A DNA stretch of 64,000 nt, from the NCBI GenBank assembly GCA_028829895.1, contig CM054178.1:24183701-24247700 (forward strand), in the 5' to 3' direction. The position numbers were made by a program, and so were the translations under genes. This DNA is from Sinotaia quadrata (Eukaryota; Mollusca; Gastropoda; Architaenioglossa; Viviparidae). Numbering within the stretch: position 1 is the first letter of the stretch; each line of letters starts with the position of its first letter. This document shows positions 1-12,999 of the stretch, one piece after another. The notes under the pieces were generated by a model. It made no database searches, was not told the origin of the DNA, and saw only the letters and a list, made by a program, of their open reading frames with translations.

Positions 1-300
1 GATCTAGAGTTAAAAATAATATATTTTGCTCGAACTTGCCAGAGCGAATATCTGTAATTATGAGAGATCTAGAGTTAAAAATAATATATTTTGCTCGAAC
101 TTGCCAGAGAGAATATATGTAATTATGAGAGATCTAGAGTTAAAAATAATATATTTTGCTCGAACTTGCTAGAGAGAATATCTGTAATTATGAGAGATCT
201 AGAGTTAAAAATAATATATTTTGCTCGAACTTGCTAGAGAGAATATCTATAATTATGAGAGATCTACTAGAGTTAAAAATAATATATTTTACTCGAACTG
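1..300. repeat. 65-bp minisatellite, 4+ copies
   Basis: Units begin at 1, 66, 131, 196 and 261, each opening with GATCTAGAGTTAAAAATAA. Copies differ by one or two substitutions; the last is truncated and carries a 3-bp insertion (GATCTACTAGAG). The array starts at the window edge, so it probably extends to the left. Confidence 0.95.
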
Positions 301-330
301 CGCAGTAGCGAAGTACAGTTCGCGAACCTT

Positions 331-467
331 TCGCACATATTCAGTGTTTCTTCTGGTACTAGGAATGCTGACCTTTCACACATTTTCAGTGTTTCCTCTG
401 GTACTAAGAATGCTGACCTTTCACACATATTAAGTGTTTCTCCTGGTACTAGGAATGCTGACCTTAT
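331..467. repeat. 45-bp minisatellite, 3 copies
   Basis: The core GAATGCTGACCTTTCACACA recurs at 363 and 408, with a partial copy at 453, giving a 45-bp period. It directly follows the 65-bp array with no obvious shared sequence. A 70-codon open frame across it is repeat-derived. Confidence 0.9.
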
Positions 468-664
468 AGTTCACGCCCACTATCAACCTTCTCATTCATT
501 ATGCCAAGTAGAATCTTTTTTTTTCCAAAGCCACTTTTTTAAAGCATATGTACTGACTGAAAATATCCCAGTTTACAAAAGAATATTTTCTTCAAATATT
601 CACCAGTCTCGCTTAGAACTACAAGGAAGAGCGCGGTAAGTAAATATTTTAAAACAGAACATTT

Positions 665-841
665 GTGTCACATAAAGCCACGCAACCGTGTTTCTTATGT
701 TCACGTAATTGTGTTACCTATGATCAGGTAGCTGTGTTACCTATAATCACACAACTTTGTCGCATATGATCACATAGCTGTGTCGACTATGATCTCGTAA
801 CTGTGTTACCTATGGTCGCGTAACTGTGTTACCTATGTTCA
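665..841. repeat. 23-bp degenerate minisatellite, about 7 copies
   Basis: The consensus resembles GTGTTACCTATGATCACGTA plus ACT. Units can be phased from 665 and 688 onward at 23-bp spacing with several substitutions each, so this is an old array. Confidence 0.8.
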
Positions 842-999
842 CTTTGGAAACATCGACACATACATGTCAAAAATTAAATTTTCAATATAAATGTCGAAAA
901 GAGTAAAATGTAAACAGTTCTGATACAGACTTGTGTTTAAAAAATTTAAAATAAATTTGATATGTTATTCACATAACACTCGTAAAATTATGACTATAA

Positions 1000-1436
1000 A
1001 AGTAAATAATTATACAGTCCTATGAATAGTAACAAGTAAATAATTATACAGCCCTCTGATAGTAACAAATAAATAATTATACAGCCCTCTGATAGTAACA
1101 AGTAAATAATTATACAGCCCTCTGATAGTAACAAGTAAATAATTATACAGCCCTCTGATAGTAACAAGTAAATAATTATACAGCCCTCTGATAGTAACAA
1201 GTAAATAATTATACAACCCTCTGATAGTAACAAGTAAATAATTATACAGCCCTCTGATAGTAACAAGTAAATAATTATACAGCCCTCTGATAGTAACAAG
1301 TAAATAATTATACAGCCCTCTGATAGTAACAAGTAAATAATTATACAGCCCTCTGATAGTAACAAGTAAATAATTATACAGCCCTCTGATAATAACAAGT
1401 AAATAATTATACAGCCCTCTGATAGTAACAAGTAAT
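1000..1436. repeat. 33-bp minisatellite, 13 copies
   Basis: The unit begins AAGTAAATAATTATACAGCC and ends CTCTGATAGTAAC. Copies are nearly identical, so the array is homogenised. Because 33 is divisible by three, two minus-strand frames stay open (199 and 68 codons, an 11-residue peptide repeated). Nothing suggests that this is translated. Confidence 0.97.
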
Positions 1437-1439
1437 ACG

Positions 1440-2200
1440 GGGTAATGAAAAGAATTATGTTTACAATAGTATCCATAGAACTAACTAAAATACAAATGCA
1501 GGTGCAATTTTTTTGCATTGAGAAATCTAGTTTTGCTGACAATAGTGTAATTTTTTTCAGGTACTTGTGAGGTAAAATTAATAGAATGTGCACAAAAAAT
1601 CTCTAGTTTTTGCTGACCTGAGTACTCGTGTACTAAAGTACTTGACTTCTAAAATCAATTTCACACTCGAAGAGTGCATGGTTGTTTTTTCACATAGCGG
1701 AGTTCACAGCACTAAAGTGAAATGTGAAAACTGTAATATGAAATGACTTTCATTTCACGAAAACGTTTTCTCGCATTACAGGAGAAGCTGGTAGTCGAGC
1801 TGTACTCTCTTTGACCCCCCACGCCTTTGACTCTGAAGTATAACGCATTCATTTAAATCAAAGTTTGAAAGTTAACCAACCACACGCTGTCTCCACACAC
1901 ACACAAAAAGTCTCACTTGGGGATGCACTGCCGTGCCCTTGCAAAAGCAGTTAATACCAATGTAGTGAGTAATCAATATGTATAAACTATTGCCATTTAA
2001 GCTTGTGGAATTTAGCACATTCGAAAGGTTTGATGGCTCCCTATATTTCAATAGAGAACAATGAGAGTTATTAAAACATTTCTAAAATAACATTGCACCA
2101 GAGGCCCACCGTGCAAAATACCCATCAAAATTGCAAAGAAATAAATTTAACTGTCGGACTGAAATACCAGTCTCCTCCCGTTGCTGTGGGTGACAGGGCA
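1440..2200. other. Non-repetitive AT-rich stretch
   Basis: No gene, array or transposon end was recognised here. It contains only short A- and T-rich runs and a short CA tract near 1890. Confidence 0.5.
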
Positions 2201-2392
2201 TTTCCATGAAAAGATAGCCGGCCACCCATTTAAGCCATTGAAGTCAAAGAAGTGCAAAGTATTCTGTTAAATAAAAGAATCTTACAAGGTGGGTATGTGT
2301 GTGGGGAAATGACATGCAACCACGGCCAACACGTGACAAAGCATTCACGATTCAAACGACGACAAAGACACAAGCCACTCGCCATTGAAACA

Positions 2393-2509
2393 TCAAAGCT
2401 TATCGCCCTTAGCGAACGTCAGCGTGTGTCCGTATGCGTTGTTGGGACTTCCGGTTTTCTGCAGGTAGGGCACACCCACGAAGGCCAGAAATAGCAGTGC
2501 GACGCACAT
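2393..2509 (-). other. Small ORF with hydrophobic N-terminus, unrecognised
   Basis: A minus-strand frame of 38 codons starts with ATG at 2509 and stops with TGA at 2393-2395; an in-frame TGA lies just upstream of the start. The N-terminus (MCVALLFLAFVGV) is strongly hydrophobic and signal-peptide-like, followed by a polar segment. The surrounding 2.25-2.51 kb is visibly GC-richer than its flanks. An 80-codon plus-strand frame overlaps the same bases (2252-2494), so coding strand is ambiguous, and no clear donor site ends the minus-strand frame. It could be a first exon, a micropeptide or chance. Confidence 0.15.
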
Positions 2510-2519
2510 AGATAAATCT

Positions 2520-3220
2520 CATTCGTAAGGCTGATTATTTTACTACATCGAGTTAAAGCCATAAAGATAATAATGACCTATCAACCACCCTCACCCCTGA
2601 TTATAGTCAGCAGCAAATGTGGGTGGGAGGGTGGAGAGAAAGTAGTCGCCGAATCCTTCCCTCCTACGCACATACCCCATGTTCATCAAATGTATTTATT
2701 TTGTTCATTTGTTTTATTCTCCTACTTGCTGAATATTTCACACTAGTACATCAAGGTTTCCACAATAGTTCTTAGATATCAACATGCAAGTACGCCCAAA
2801 GGGATTAATTTTACCCTCAATGTGCAAAATAAATAAACTTAAATAAGTGAAAGATTTAAAATAATTTTAAAATAAATAATTTGAAATTAATATGAACAAA
2901 ATTATACTTGCCTGTCTCATAACCTTTGCTTCTATGACTGATAACTGGAGATATGATTATCTCTTTAAATCATAGTCCTTGTTTTGTTTAAGTGATAACT
3001 TGTGATACCTGTGGTTCTCAGATAGTTGAAGTTGCATATAGTTTTTTCTTTTTAATCTGATAAACGACGATAATTGTATTTGTCTGTGTCGTAGAGTTAA
3101 TTATATTTGTCTAAACAATTGTCGTTGATAATTATAATTGTTCAATAATTGGTGATGATTATAATTGTCTGTTAAGTGAAATAATTATAGATATCTGACT
3201 ATAATTAGATATACTACTAT
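2520..3220. other. AT-rich non-coding stretch
   Basis: No gene was seen. From about 3120 the sequence drifts into diverged relatives of the 49-bp array that follows (AATTGGTGATGATTATAATTG-like phrases), suggesting that the array was once longer. Confidence 0.5.
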
Positions 3221-3221
3221 T

Positions 3222-3455
3222 ATCTGATAATCGATGATAATCATAAAATTATTACATCATAATTGGTGATATCTGATAAACGATGATAATCATAAACTTA
3301 TTACATCATAATTGGTGATATCTGATAATCGTGAAAATCATAAACTTATTACATCATAATTGGTGATATCTGATAATCGATGAAAATCATAAACTTATTA
3401 CATCATAATTGGTGATATCTGATAATCGATGATAATTATAAACTTATTACATAAT
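3222..3455. repeat. 49-bp minisatellite, about 5 copies
   Basis: The unit contains ATCATAAACTTATTACATCA and TAATTGGTGATATCTGATAA. Small indels occur at the ATCGATGA segment. It is very AT-rich. Confidence 0.92.
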
Positions 3456-3659
3456 ACTTTCCTTCTATCATTTCTTATATCCGCCTTTCCGATTTATTTA
3501 TGTAAACACTGAGATTACTGCAATGTTTAACATGTTAATGGTGATTTATATATGTAAGCACTGATATTTCTGCAATGTGTTAATAGAGAGTTATATAATG
3601 TAAACACTGAAATGACTTCGATGATTAATGTGCTAAAGGTATTAACGACTATAGTTTTC

Positions 3660-3804
3660 AGCTGACGTTGGACAATTTCATAACATTGTCACTCTAACTA
3701 CTCTAACTACATTGAAATAGAGCTGATGTTGGACAATTTCATAACATTGTCACTCTAACTACTCTAACTACATTGAAATAGAGCTGATGTTGGACTATTT
3801 CAAC
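3660..3804. repeat. 61-bp direct repeat, 2.4 copies
   Basis: AGCTGATGTTGGACAATTTC recurs at 3660, 3721 and 3782 (period 61). Each unit holds an inner CTCTAACTA doublet. Copies are nearly identical. Confidence 0.93.
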
Positions 3805-3912
3805 CTCATATCTTGTCTCTGTCTACATATTTTATGAAGCCGATTTTGGATTATATGAAAATCAAGTTTAATCTTAAGACATTTTTATTATAAGGACATG
3901 CTTGGACATTTC

Positions 3913-3939
3913 ATATATATATATATATACATACACACT

Positions 3940-4008
<69 letters not shown>

Positions 4009-4028
4009 ACATATATATATATATATAT
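3913..4028. repeat. (AT)n-(AC)n-(AT)n compound microsatellite
   Basis: An AC tract of roughly 80 bp is bounded on both sides by short AT tracts. The 60-codon TH-repeat frame across it is an artefact. Confidence 0.98.
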
Positions 4029-4507
4029 GCTTACGGTCAGCCGCATTAAACTCAAAGACAATATCTAATTACATGCTTTCCTGAATGCTAGGACATATCC
4101 AAACACAAGTCTACATTCTCTCCATAATTTAATTTAAGAACACATGTTTAATTCAAACTGATTGGTAAAAATTAGAATGTAAAAACATGCTAAAAATAAG
4201 CTGGCCCATGGGCCCCGGCCTATTTCATCCCAATGACGCTGAACGAGTTAAAGAGACCCTAATGGACTAAATCTAACGCAAGACCGATATTTGTAATATG
4301 TATTCTAAGTGTGATTTGGGACCAATTTGAAATAAGGCAAATCTTCATGGATTTCCGATCCAGAATTTCTTGAATGATATTAAACCCATACCCTCTAAGC
4401 TATCATATTGAACAGAAATAATTTATTGACTGTTTAATCGCCCCACTCAAGTGTCAATCCTTTATATATTCTAGTGTCGTCTGGAAACTAGAAACGAAAC
4501 AATCTTA

Positions 4508-4668
4508 AAGTATTGAAGAGAAAACATTCTTATCTGGATCTAAGCATTCACCAAACTAAATAACATGTTGAAGAAGAAACATATATTTAGATCTAAGTAT
4601 ACACAAACTAAATAAAATGTTGAAGAGAAAACACACATATCTAGATATAATTATACACTAAATTAAAT
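4508..4668. repeat. About 58-bp degenerate repeat, 2.7 copies
   Basis: The phrases TGTTGAAGAGAAAACA, TATCTAGATCTAAG and ACACCAAACTAAAT recur in the same order three times, with several differences per copy. Confidence 0.75.
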
Positions 4669-4669
4669 G

Positions 4670-5580
4670 AAAGAAAACAACAATAAAAGTAAAATGTAAA
4701 GCCCTAAACAAATTATGCGGAAATTAGCTTAAGAGAATATTACAAAAAAAATATAATTATGCGCGTGAGGGGGGAGGGTGTAGGTGGGGGGGGGGCAGGA
4801 TGGGGAAAAGGAGGAGATAACAATTAAGCACAAAGTGTACAAAACGTCAGAATAATTTGGTTCCGCTACAGTGATCACTTATTAGCATTGGACTAGCTAA
4901 CAGCCACACGAGGGTTACCTCCCCTTGGTTTTAATTTTATTGTTACATTGTGCTCTGTCGATTGCTCAACTGCTTACTTCTGGAGTTCCGTTTGTTGTCA
5001 ACTTGTTACGTAGAAGCCTTTCATTAGGTAAATACTGTTCGCAGTTTATAAAAAAAAAAAAGAATTTAATGCTTTTATATTTGGACAATTTTACTTGATA
5101 GAAGGTAAAAGCAACCATCAAAACCGGATTTAGGTGTGGCGTTTCATTGCCTATTAATCGACACATGAATGAACAAGCCTTTCATTTGTCACGCTCGATG
5201 GGTTGGTGGCGCTGTAAATTCAAGCGTGGGTAGCACTTCGGACAGAAGGTAGAGGGAAAGTGCGGCAAAAAAAGGCATGACATTAGTTTTCATGACAAAA
5301 TCAAATTCCTTAGTTGTCTTACAATTGAAGAACATTGATTGATCCATGTCGTCACGTGATGTTCTCCGACACGCCAATTACCTATGAATTCAGACAATCA
5401 AACAGAAGTACAAACTAACGTTCACTAGTGAAGAAATGAGTGCAGAAAAATGGATTAAGAAAAGATCATATCTGCAACATGGGCAAATCACTCCACAAAA
5501 TCCGACCTGGCACAAATCTTGAAAGTCTCCTTGATAGTCAAACGCCGACATGCGAGAGTAGAAACCAGGCTGCATCATTT
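4670..5580. other. Non-repetitive stretch with a G-run
   Basis: A G-rich patch lies at 4768-4805. Short open frames of 62-66 codons on the minus strand (4966-5578) show no recognisable domain or splice context. Confidence 0.45.
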
Positions 5581-5584
5581 ACAC

Positions 5585-5992
<408 letters not shown>

Positions 5993-6105
5993 GACAAGTA
6001 TTTCCACCCCTTCCTTTATTTGTCACTTGTTTCTTTCATATTTACTATACATACATGTATTTTTATTTATGAAATACATTTATGTGGTAATTGTCAATGG
6101 AACTG
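5993..6105 (+). repeat. Fragment of dispersed LTR-like family (copy C)
   Basis: About 110 bp closely match 7228-7330 (shared phrases TATTTCCACCCCTT, TTTATTTGTCACTTGTTTCT and TGTATTTTTATTTATGAA). The fragment starts exactly where the (ATCT)n block ends, and similarity is lost beyond about 6105. Confidence 0.8.
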
Positions 6106-6224
6106 CAATGGATTCTCGAAAATTGTCTTTGTGTCAGGACTGTACTGTCACTATCATTCGAGGCCACTGTCACCGAATCCATGACGTCAGTGATGACTTA
6201 GTGCATCGATCTAAACACTAGGGG

Positions 6225-6657
6225 AAGTGATGGCAACAGTTCAAATGTATTAACCATCAGCATCAGTCAAATAAAAAAAATCAAGCACCAAAATCATAAT
6301 TCAAATCATCAATGCAAAACATGCAAGAAATAATGTTTAAAAATTAGAAAGTAGAAAAGGTAGAGGTTATTAATGAGTGCCCCGCAAAAGAAAGGGTAAA
6401 AATACAAACAGGTAGGGTAGTTGTGTAAATGGAAGAGGGGAAACAGTGAGCATGGTGAGCATCTGGGTGAAGTGAAAGTAGAAAGTGTTGAACCCGTAAC
6501 TAGTGAACAGCACTAAAACTAGTGAACAGCACTAAAATCAAGTCTCCTGAATTAAATGTCATGAAAGTAATGATAATTCAATCCGATACGTTTCCTTGTG
6601 AGGGCAGTGAGGGCAGTAAATCACTTTGACAGATGACTAAAAGATGTGTTTCTGACT
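6225..6657. other. Non-coding stretch with a 19-bp duplication
   Basis: ACTAGTGAACAGCACTAAA occurs twice in tandem near 6498-6537, and GTGAGGGCAGT is doubled at 6598-6618. No gene was seen. Confidence 0.5.
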
Positions 6658-6799
6658 GAGCCAGGTGGCACTATGTTTTGTAAAACACACTTCTACTCTT
6701 GATGAGCCAGGTGGCACTATGTTTTGTAAAACACACTTCTACTCTTGATGAGCCAGGTGGCACTATGTTTTGTAAAACACACTTCTACTCTTGATGAGC
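6658..6799. repeat. 46-bp minisatellite, 3 copies
   Basis: GAGCCAGGTGGCACTATGTT begins at 6658, 6704 and 6750 (46-bp period) with essentially identical copies, followed by a truncated start at 6796. Confidence 0.95.
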
Positions 6800-7204
6800 G
6801 AAATTCCATAAAGAAGAAACCCGATGGGACTGAGTACACCACGCGTGAGCCATTGCTAACAAATGAACAAAGAGGGGGAGGTAAAATATTTTGATGTGAT
6901 CGATCAGGCCAATGCATTGGGTAATGTTCCGATCGTCCCTGTTAATAAAGTAAATTATTTACAATGGATTTTGTCAAAATCACATTATGGGAGATGGCTT
7001 TAGTAAAACATTTGATTTATGTTCAACAAAGGGCCTTGTCCTGCAGAGACTAGAGTAAGAGGTTATGGGCCACCACCATGCAAGAACAGAAATGTAAAGT
7101 TGATTAACTGTCGTGAGAAGTAGTATGACACATATGGAAATGTTGTGGTATATATTTTTGATGTGTAAGCAGAGAGAAGAATTGGCTAAACTTTAAACAA
7201 AATA

Positions 7205-7955
7205 ACACAAAACGTAGGGAGTGTATGACAGGTATTTCCACCCCTTTCTTTATTTGTCACTTGTTTCTTTCATATTTATTATCCACAATTGTATTTTTAT
7301 TTATGAATTATTTCTTTGTAGTAATTGTGGAGCACTTGCTCATATTACCGACATTATTATGACATGTTTTAAGTAGAGGTCACACACTGGACTTTGAGCA
7401 CACATGCTTTGTGGAAAATAACAGGACCCTCCTAAAATGGATTATTGGACATTGCCTAGAGTGGTATCATTAACTGACACTGCTCATCACTCCTAGTGGA
7501 ATTCAATAATGTAAATTCCTGTGAAGGAGGCATGAACAATCCCAAATCTTTTTGTGAACAAACAGCATATTGCATGATGCAAATATCTCCTAAGCAGTTA
7601 GCCAGTTAGGGACAACCAATGGTCACATACTGGCCAACTATAGTTAACCAATGGCCATCTACTGGTCAGTTATAGTTGACCAATGGGTGCAGAGATTAAA
7701 GTGGGAAAACCCTTGTTGTGGGAAATTAGCCTTTTGCAATCACTTACTGAGAAATTCCACACATTTGACAAGACTTCAGTTCATTGTCTAACTCCTTTTG
7801 GAACCTTTTCTCTCATTGGTGTCCATTGGCACCTTTACATCTACCTTGGAGCACCTGTAAACTGAACACAGTAGCCCCTTTTTGTGTACTCATGATATGC
7901 GTGTGGATATGTGTGTATGTGTATTTGTATGTATATTGTGTGTATATATATGTGT

Positions 7956-8007
<52 letters not shown>

Positions 8008-8460
8008 ACTGCTGATGTCAATACTAGCATGTAATAAATGAGTGTCTAATGTTTAATCAGATATTGTTGTGAAGTGATGTAAATGTCAACGCTCTTTTAA
8101 CTATATTTATACGATGTATACTTGATTGTTGATTTAATAAATTTATGAAACTTCTTGCATATATATTCAAACCTTATGTTGGAGTAATAATTCGTGGATG
8201 GGGGCTCATTAAAAAAATAAAAGACGGATTTTTATTATTCCTTTAATAAGAAGTTTCCAACTGCAGTAACATTATGTTCAGTAAAACGTTTATCTTATTA
8301 TTGTGTAAAGAGTAGAGTTCTAGTGAAGTGAAGGACGTGTTGGTCTTGTGGGAGAATTATAATATAACTATAATTTAAGTTTCTCGATTACTTGTAATTA
8401 GTTGTGTGTTATTAATTAATAAATAATAATCATAACCAGAAGCAAAGGTTTGCATGTTAC
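7205..8460 (+). mobile_element. Dispersed LTR-like element, copy A
   Basis: This copy aligns in order with 25725-26760. Shared blocks include TTTATTTGTCA near 7250, ATTGTGGAGCAC near 7324, a doublet of CCAATGG-type motifs near 7615-7685, AAGTGATGTAAATGTCAACG near 8072, the ATTTAATAAATTTAT block near 8130, and a terminal block with CTTGTAATTAGTT and AATAAATAATAATCATAACC (8390-8440). There is no coding capacity. The AATAAA-rich 3' end and copy structure suggest a solo LTR or other non-autonomous retroelement. No target-site duplication was found, so the ends are approximate. A (GT)n tract has grown inside this copy. Confidence 0.55.
7957..8004. repeat. (GT)n microsatellite inside copy A
   Basis: A pure GT tract of about 48 bp, preceded by imperfect GTAT/GTGT sequence. 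Confidence 0.97.
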
Positions 8461-8898
8461 ACTATTTATTTATTTATCTATCAATCAATCTATCTATCTA
8501 CATATGCACATGTGCATACATGCAATATGTATTTACATTTTCAAGCATTTTCATTACATTAATTAATCTGTGGATTCTGAATGAGTCATTTGTGGGAATT
8601 TTACTTGTGTAAACATGGGGCATCTGTATTCCAAAGTGTAATGTGTACGGGTTGTCTTACCTTTGGATCACTCTCCAGCAGCATAAAATCGTCCATCTGT
8701 AACACTGTCCTTCAATATATTCGAAATGTAATATCATGTGATTGTACTTGATACTAAAAATAAACTTATAAATAGTGTCATGCTGAATGAAGACTGTAGG
8801 ATGACATCAGATTGAAACTGATATATGCAAACGATATATCTGTCTCACACACACAACCAAAATTGCTGGTAAACGGCAAAGATGTGTCCTCACGTTTT

Positions 8899-9030
<132 letters not shown>

Positions 9031-10134
9031 AGAGTGTCCAATCTTCCTTAAAATAAAGTTTGCAAATCAATAGTCATTTATTTGAATATTATGGTTTTTT
9101 TTTTTTTTACTGCAAATTTTCATGTGTCAGTTTATGCATCTGTGGTTAATGGATACAACGTAGAAGTGTGAGGGGTAAGGGTAGAAGTTGGGTTGGTGGT
9201 ATTTGTGGTAAATGTTGGTGTTGAATTGTTTTAATGACATATAAAACTCTGCACAATACTCCTGAAAGTACATATTAAATGGTAACAATAATGTGTACAA
9301 GTAAATAGACTAGCCATGTAAGAGGTTATTTTTGCTTAATTATAAACAATCTAACTTTGAACACAACACATATACACATGTATAGATACCTGTTAATGTA
9401 TTAAACATTTTTAACATAAATTAGCTTCCAGTACCTAATACAATATTTAAATAGGCCATTTGCATTTTCAAAGTTTTATTATAATAATAGCTGATTGTAA
9501 TTTAAAGTTAAATAATAGACCAATTGTATTTTAAAATAATAGTAAAACTAAAAGGTATTACTGTTTATGTCTGACTGTGTTTGTAGATAGATAGTGCAGC
9601 AGGTATTTTTAGACTATTTTGAGAGGGTCTCTTTAATTCCTAGTAAGACACAATTACTAAGAAATAATTCATAAATAAAAATACAGTTATGGAGTGTCCT
9701 GCAACTAACGGTCATGTAACAATTTTTATTATCTGTTTATCCTCCACCCACCCACCCCCTACTTCATGATGTTAATAATCTGTATTGATAGGAGTAGCAA
9801 CATTACAACATTACAAGGACATTATTTAGTGGATATTGAAATGTACTCTTGAAGAACTCGAGAACAATGCCTTAGTTATTTGGCTGTCAAAACTGAACTT
9901 TAGTCCTTAGGCAAGGGGAGCAACCTCAATTATCACTGAATTTATGATTTTGTGCATGTTTGTGCACGTCCATATTTTCATTTTCTCACTTTGATCCAAT
10001 GTTGTATGTTGTGTAGTGTGTCAGAGACCACTCCATCGAATACCCAGTCTTAATTAGAAGTGTGTTATATCTTATACGGGAGATAATGTAATCCTCACCA
10101 TTAAGAGGCACTTCTTGCAATGAGAAATACAGTC

Positions 10135-10136
<2 letters not shown>
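9031..10136. other. AT-rich non-coding stretch
   Basis: No gene, array or transposon end was recognised. A 12-bp T-run lies near 9097 and a C-rich patch near 9735-9760. Confidence 0.5.
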
Positions 10137-10356
<220 letters not shown>

Positions 10357-12060
10357 TAGGAATTGGAAGAGGAGGAATGGAGAGAGAGACCATATCACTT
10401 TCATTTGAGGTCTAATATTTGGCATGTCAAATTATTTTCCCTGCTGACGATCATTGCCATGTTTCTGGGGCATTATGACGTCAGAAAAGGTGAGCTGGTC
10501 ATACACTTCACACAATGGGCTGTTTCAAGGAACTTTGTAGTAGTTTCATTTTCGATTGTAATTTGAGATCAATAATAAAAAAGGTGTCTTCTTAATTTTG
10601 ATATGGCAATTGATATTGTGTCGAAACTTTGAATAAACGTGACGTCAATGCGAACTGTAGGAACTCGTATTGTAATGAGCTAATACATTTCATTTCATCC
10701 CCCCCCCTCCAACCACTCACACACCCACACACCCACACACCCACCCACACATATCCTAAAGACCATTAAAGAACAATTTGTGCGATTCTGTATTGACTGA
10801 TTCACATGAATACTAATGTCCTACCTCACTGCTTGCCTAGCATTTCTCTGCACACAGTGAGTTAGTTTTATTTTAACAGTGTCTTGGTTCACAACAGATA
10901 GCTCAATTCAAATTTTATATCTAATATCGAAACAAATAAATAGATCTTGAAGGAAACATAAAACTCTTTTACAAATGTGCACGGAAACGTAGTTATAAGT
11001 CTTTAGTAAAGAAATCTAAATTATCATCTAAATGCAAATGGATTTCTAAATTGTCATCGTATATTTCCTTTGAACTCGAAATAAATCTGGAAATATACTT
11101 GGAGTCCAAATTCTATTGTCCATCGAAAATATGTAATTATTTTTGAAGAAAAGGGACCCAAAGCAAAATTTCTGACATCAACATAAAGATTGAATTCTAA
11201 AATCGCTTATCTTTGATAAGCAAGAAATTACCCAGTGCGTATATATTTAAACTTATTTAAATTTAAGATATAAATAAATAGAATAGTTACGTTTGCTAGT
11301 ATATGTACTTTGTTTCACCATGATTTCTAGAACCCTCAGCCGATTGAGATTTTAATTTTAATTTTTTAGTGTTTCGAAAAGTGCTTACAGAAAGTCGCTT
11401 TCTGTTAAAGGTATGCAATTCTAGCTCCTTTTATTTTCTGTTAAAGGTATGCAAGTCTAGCTCCTTTTAACTGTTCAAAACCCATAACGAATGGGAGTGT
11501 TTTGTGCAAGTCCTTTTCTCAAGTTATTTCAAATACATTTTCACTTGTTAAACACCATTCCAGGACAAAAATAGAAAAATAAACTTCAAGTCAGCAGGAC
11601 ATAAGCAATGACGAGTGATCCTGGTCAAAAGAGTGGCCCACCCTTGCATAAAGCAATTACGAATGATTTTGTTCAATAGAGTGATCCCACCCTTTACTTA
11701 TTAGCTATTAAAAAGTATTTCCGTTAAATTTAATTTCTTAAAGATGAGGAGGCGTTCTTTGGTTAGTTATTCGTCAAAAATTTAAGGAAGACACTGTAAG
11801 CTGAAAATTATAATTGTTTGTTATATTTTTCAAGATTTATTTAAATTAAATTTAACCGACGTTTCCAAAGCTGAATACAAGATCATTGTAAAAAGATACC
11901 AGGATGTTGTACTAGTAGGGTTGATGGCAATTTTTAAGGCAAGAATCAGTACATGACTAAGAGTTTATGTTTATTTGTAATAGACAATGTCTACATAGTT
12001 CAGACACCCTTGTGCTGGCATAGAGATGGTTAAACATATGTATTGTGGCTTTATATAATC
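10357..12060. other. Non-coding stretch with short duplications
   Basis: It contains a C-run and CCCACACA tract (10690-10750), a 38-bp tandem duplication with TTTCTGTTAAAGGTATGCAA at 11399-11468, and a diverged 45-bp duplication at 11607-11695 (GAGTGATCC and CCCACCCTT shared). No gene was recognised. Confidence 0.55.
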
Positions 12061-12074
12061 ACTTTCTTTCCTTT

Positions 12075-12145
<71 letters not shown>

Positions 12146-12146
12146 A
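12061..12146. repeat. (TTTC)n microsatellite
   Basis: About 85 bp of pure TTTC tetramers after a short imperfect lead-in. Confidence 0.98.
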
Positions 12147-12399
12147 CTTAACGAGCACTTAAGACCTCTATTTTATCAATGAGTAAATTCAAATATAGAG
12201 TTTGTTTATTATTTATTTACAAACTTCTTTTTGTTCTTGTTTATTTGGCATTGTCAAAATTTTAGTATATTGTACGCATGCAGTATTAGTACAGTTTCCT
12301 CATTGTCAAAGTATTTTTATTTAAGTCATAGGGCTCCGAATTGCAAAGTCGATATTTAAATGACAAGCAACATCAAAGCCACTCTTTCATCTTAGCGCG

Positions 12400-12473
12400 C
12401 ATGCGTGCACCCACGCACGCACGCACGCACGCACGCACACCCACACACATACACACACACATACACACACATA

Positions 12474-12507
<34 letters not shown>

Positions 12508-12890
12508 ATATACATACAAATGCACATACACACATATCCACACGCATCTATGATCTTATGCATGCGAGATTCATATGCACACATACAAATAATACGCAAA
12601 TATTTAAGAAAGATTCATATGTATTTATTTACACATACAATACACACACACACATACACATTGCTCACACAAAAAAGTATAATGCACGTACACTGACACA
12701 AAACATTACACACATGCACGTAGGCACACATACACACCCATAAACATATACAAATAAACGCAAGATTTACATTCACCCACTGGCACATCAATCATTCACA
12801 CAAACACATGCATACACACATTGCTCACATGCAAAAGTATCATACACATGCATTGACACAAACATGCAACACATACATGCAAACTTTTAA
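12400..12890. repeat. AC-rich complex repeat region
   Basis: It starts with GCAC tetramers (12408-12438), passes through CACATA/CA tracts to 12520, then holds two diverged copies of a block (about 12645-12740 and 12805-12885) that share ACACACATTGCTCACA and CAAAAAAGTAT-like phrases. Overlapping ORFs are low complexity. Confidence 0.8.
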
Positions 12891-12894
12891 CTAT

Positions 12895-12985
12895 AAATGA
12901 AGATTTTCAATCACTTGTAATTAGTTATATGCTATTAATTAATAAATAATAACCATAGCGAGTCAAGGGTGCCCACAGGTGTCAA
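12895..12985 (+). repeat. 3' fragment of dispersed LTR-like family (copy D)
   Basis: This matches the 3' block of copies A, B and E: CACTTGTAATTAGTTA, ATTAATTAATAAATAATAA, CCATA, then a GTGTCA near the end. The rest of the element is absent. Confidence 0.7.
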
Positions 12986-12999
12986 AGTAGACATAATAA

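Noticed and set aside
994..1593. 199-codon open frame on the minus strand
   Set aside because: It is a read-through of the 33-bp tandem repeat, whose length is a multiple of three.
7205..8460. Exact LTR boundaries for the dispersed family
   Set aside because: Similarity to the fragment at 5993 crosses the most tempting TG start, and no target duplication was found.
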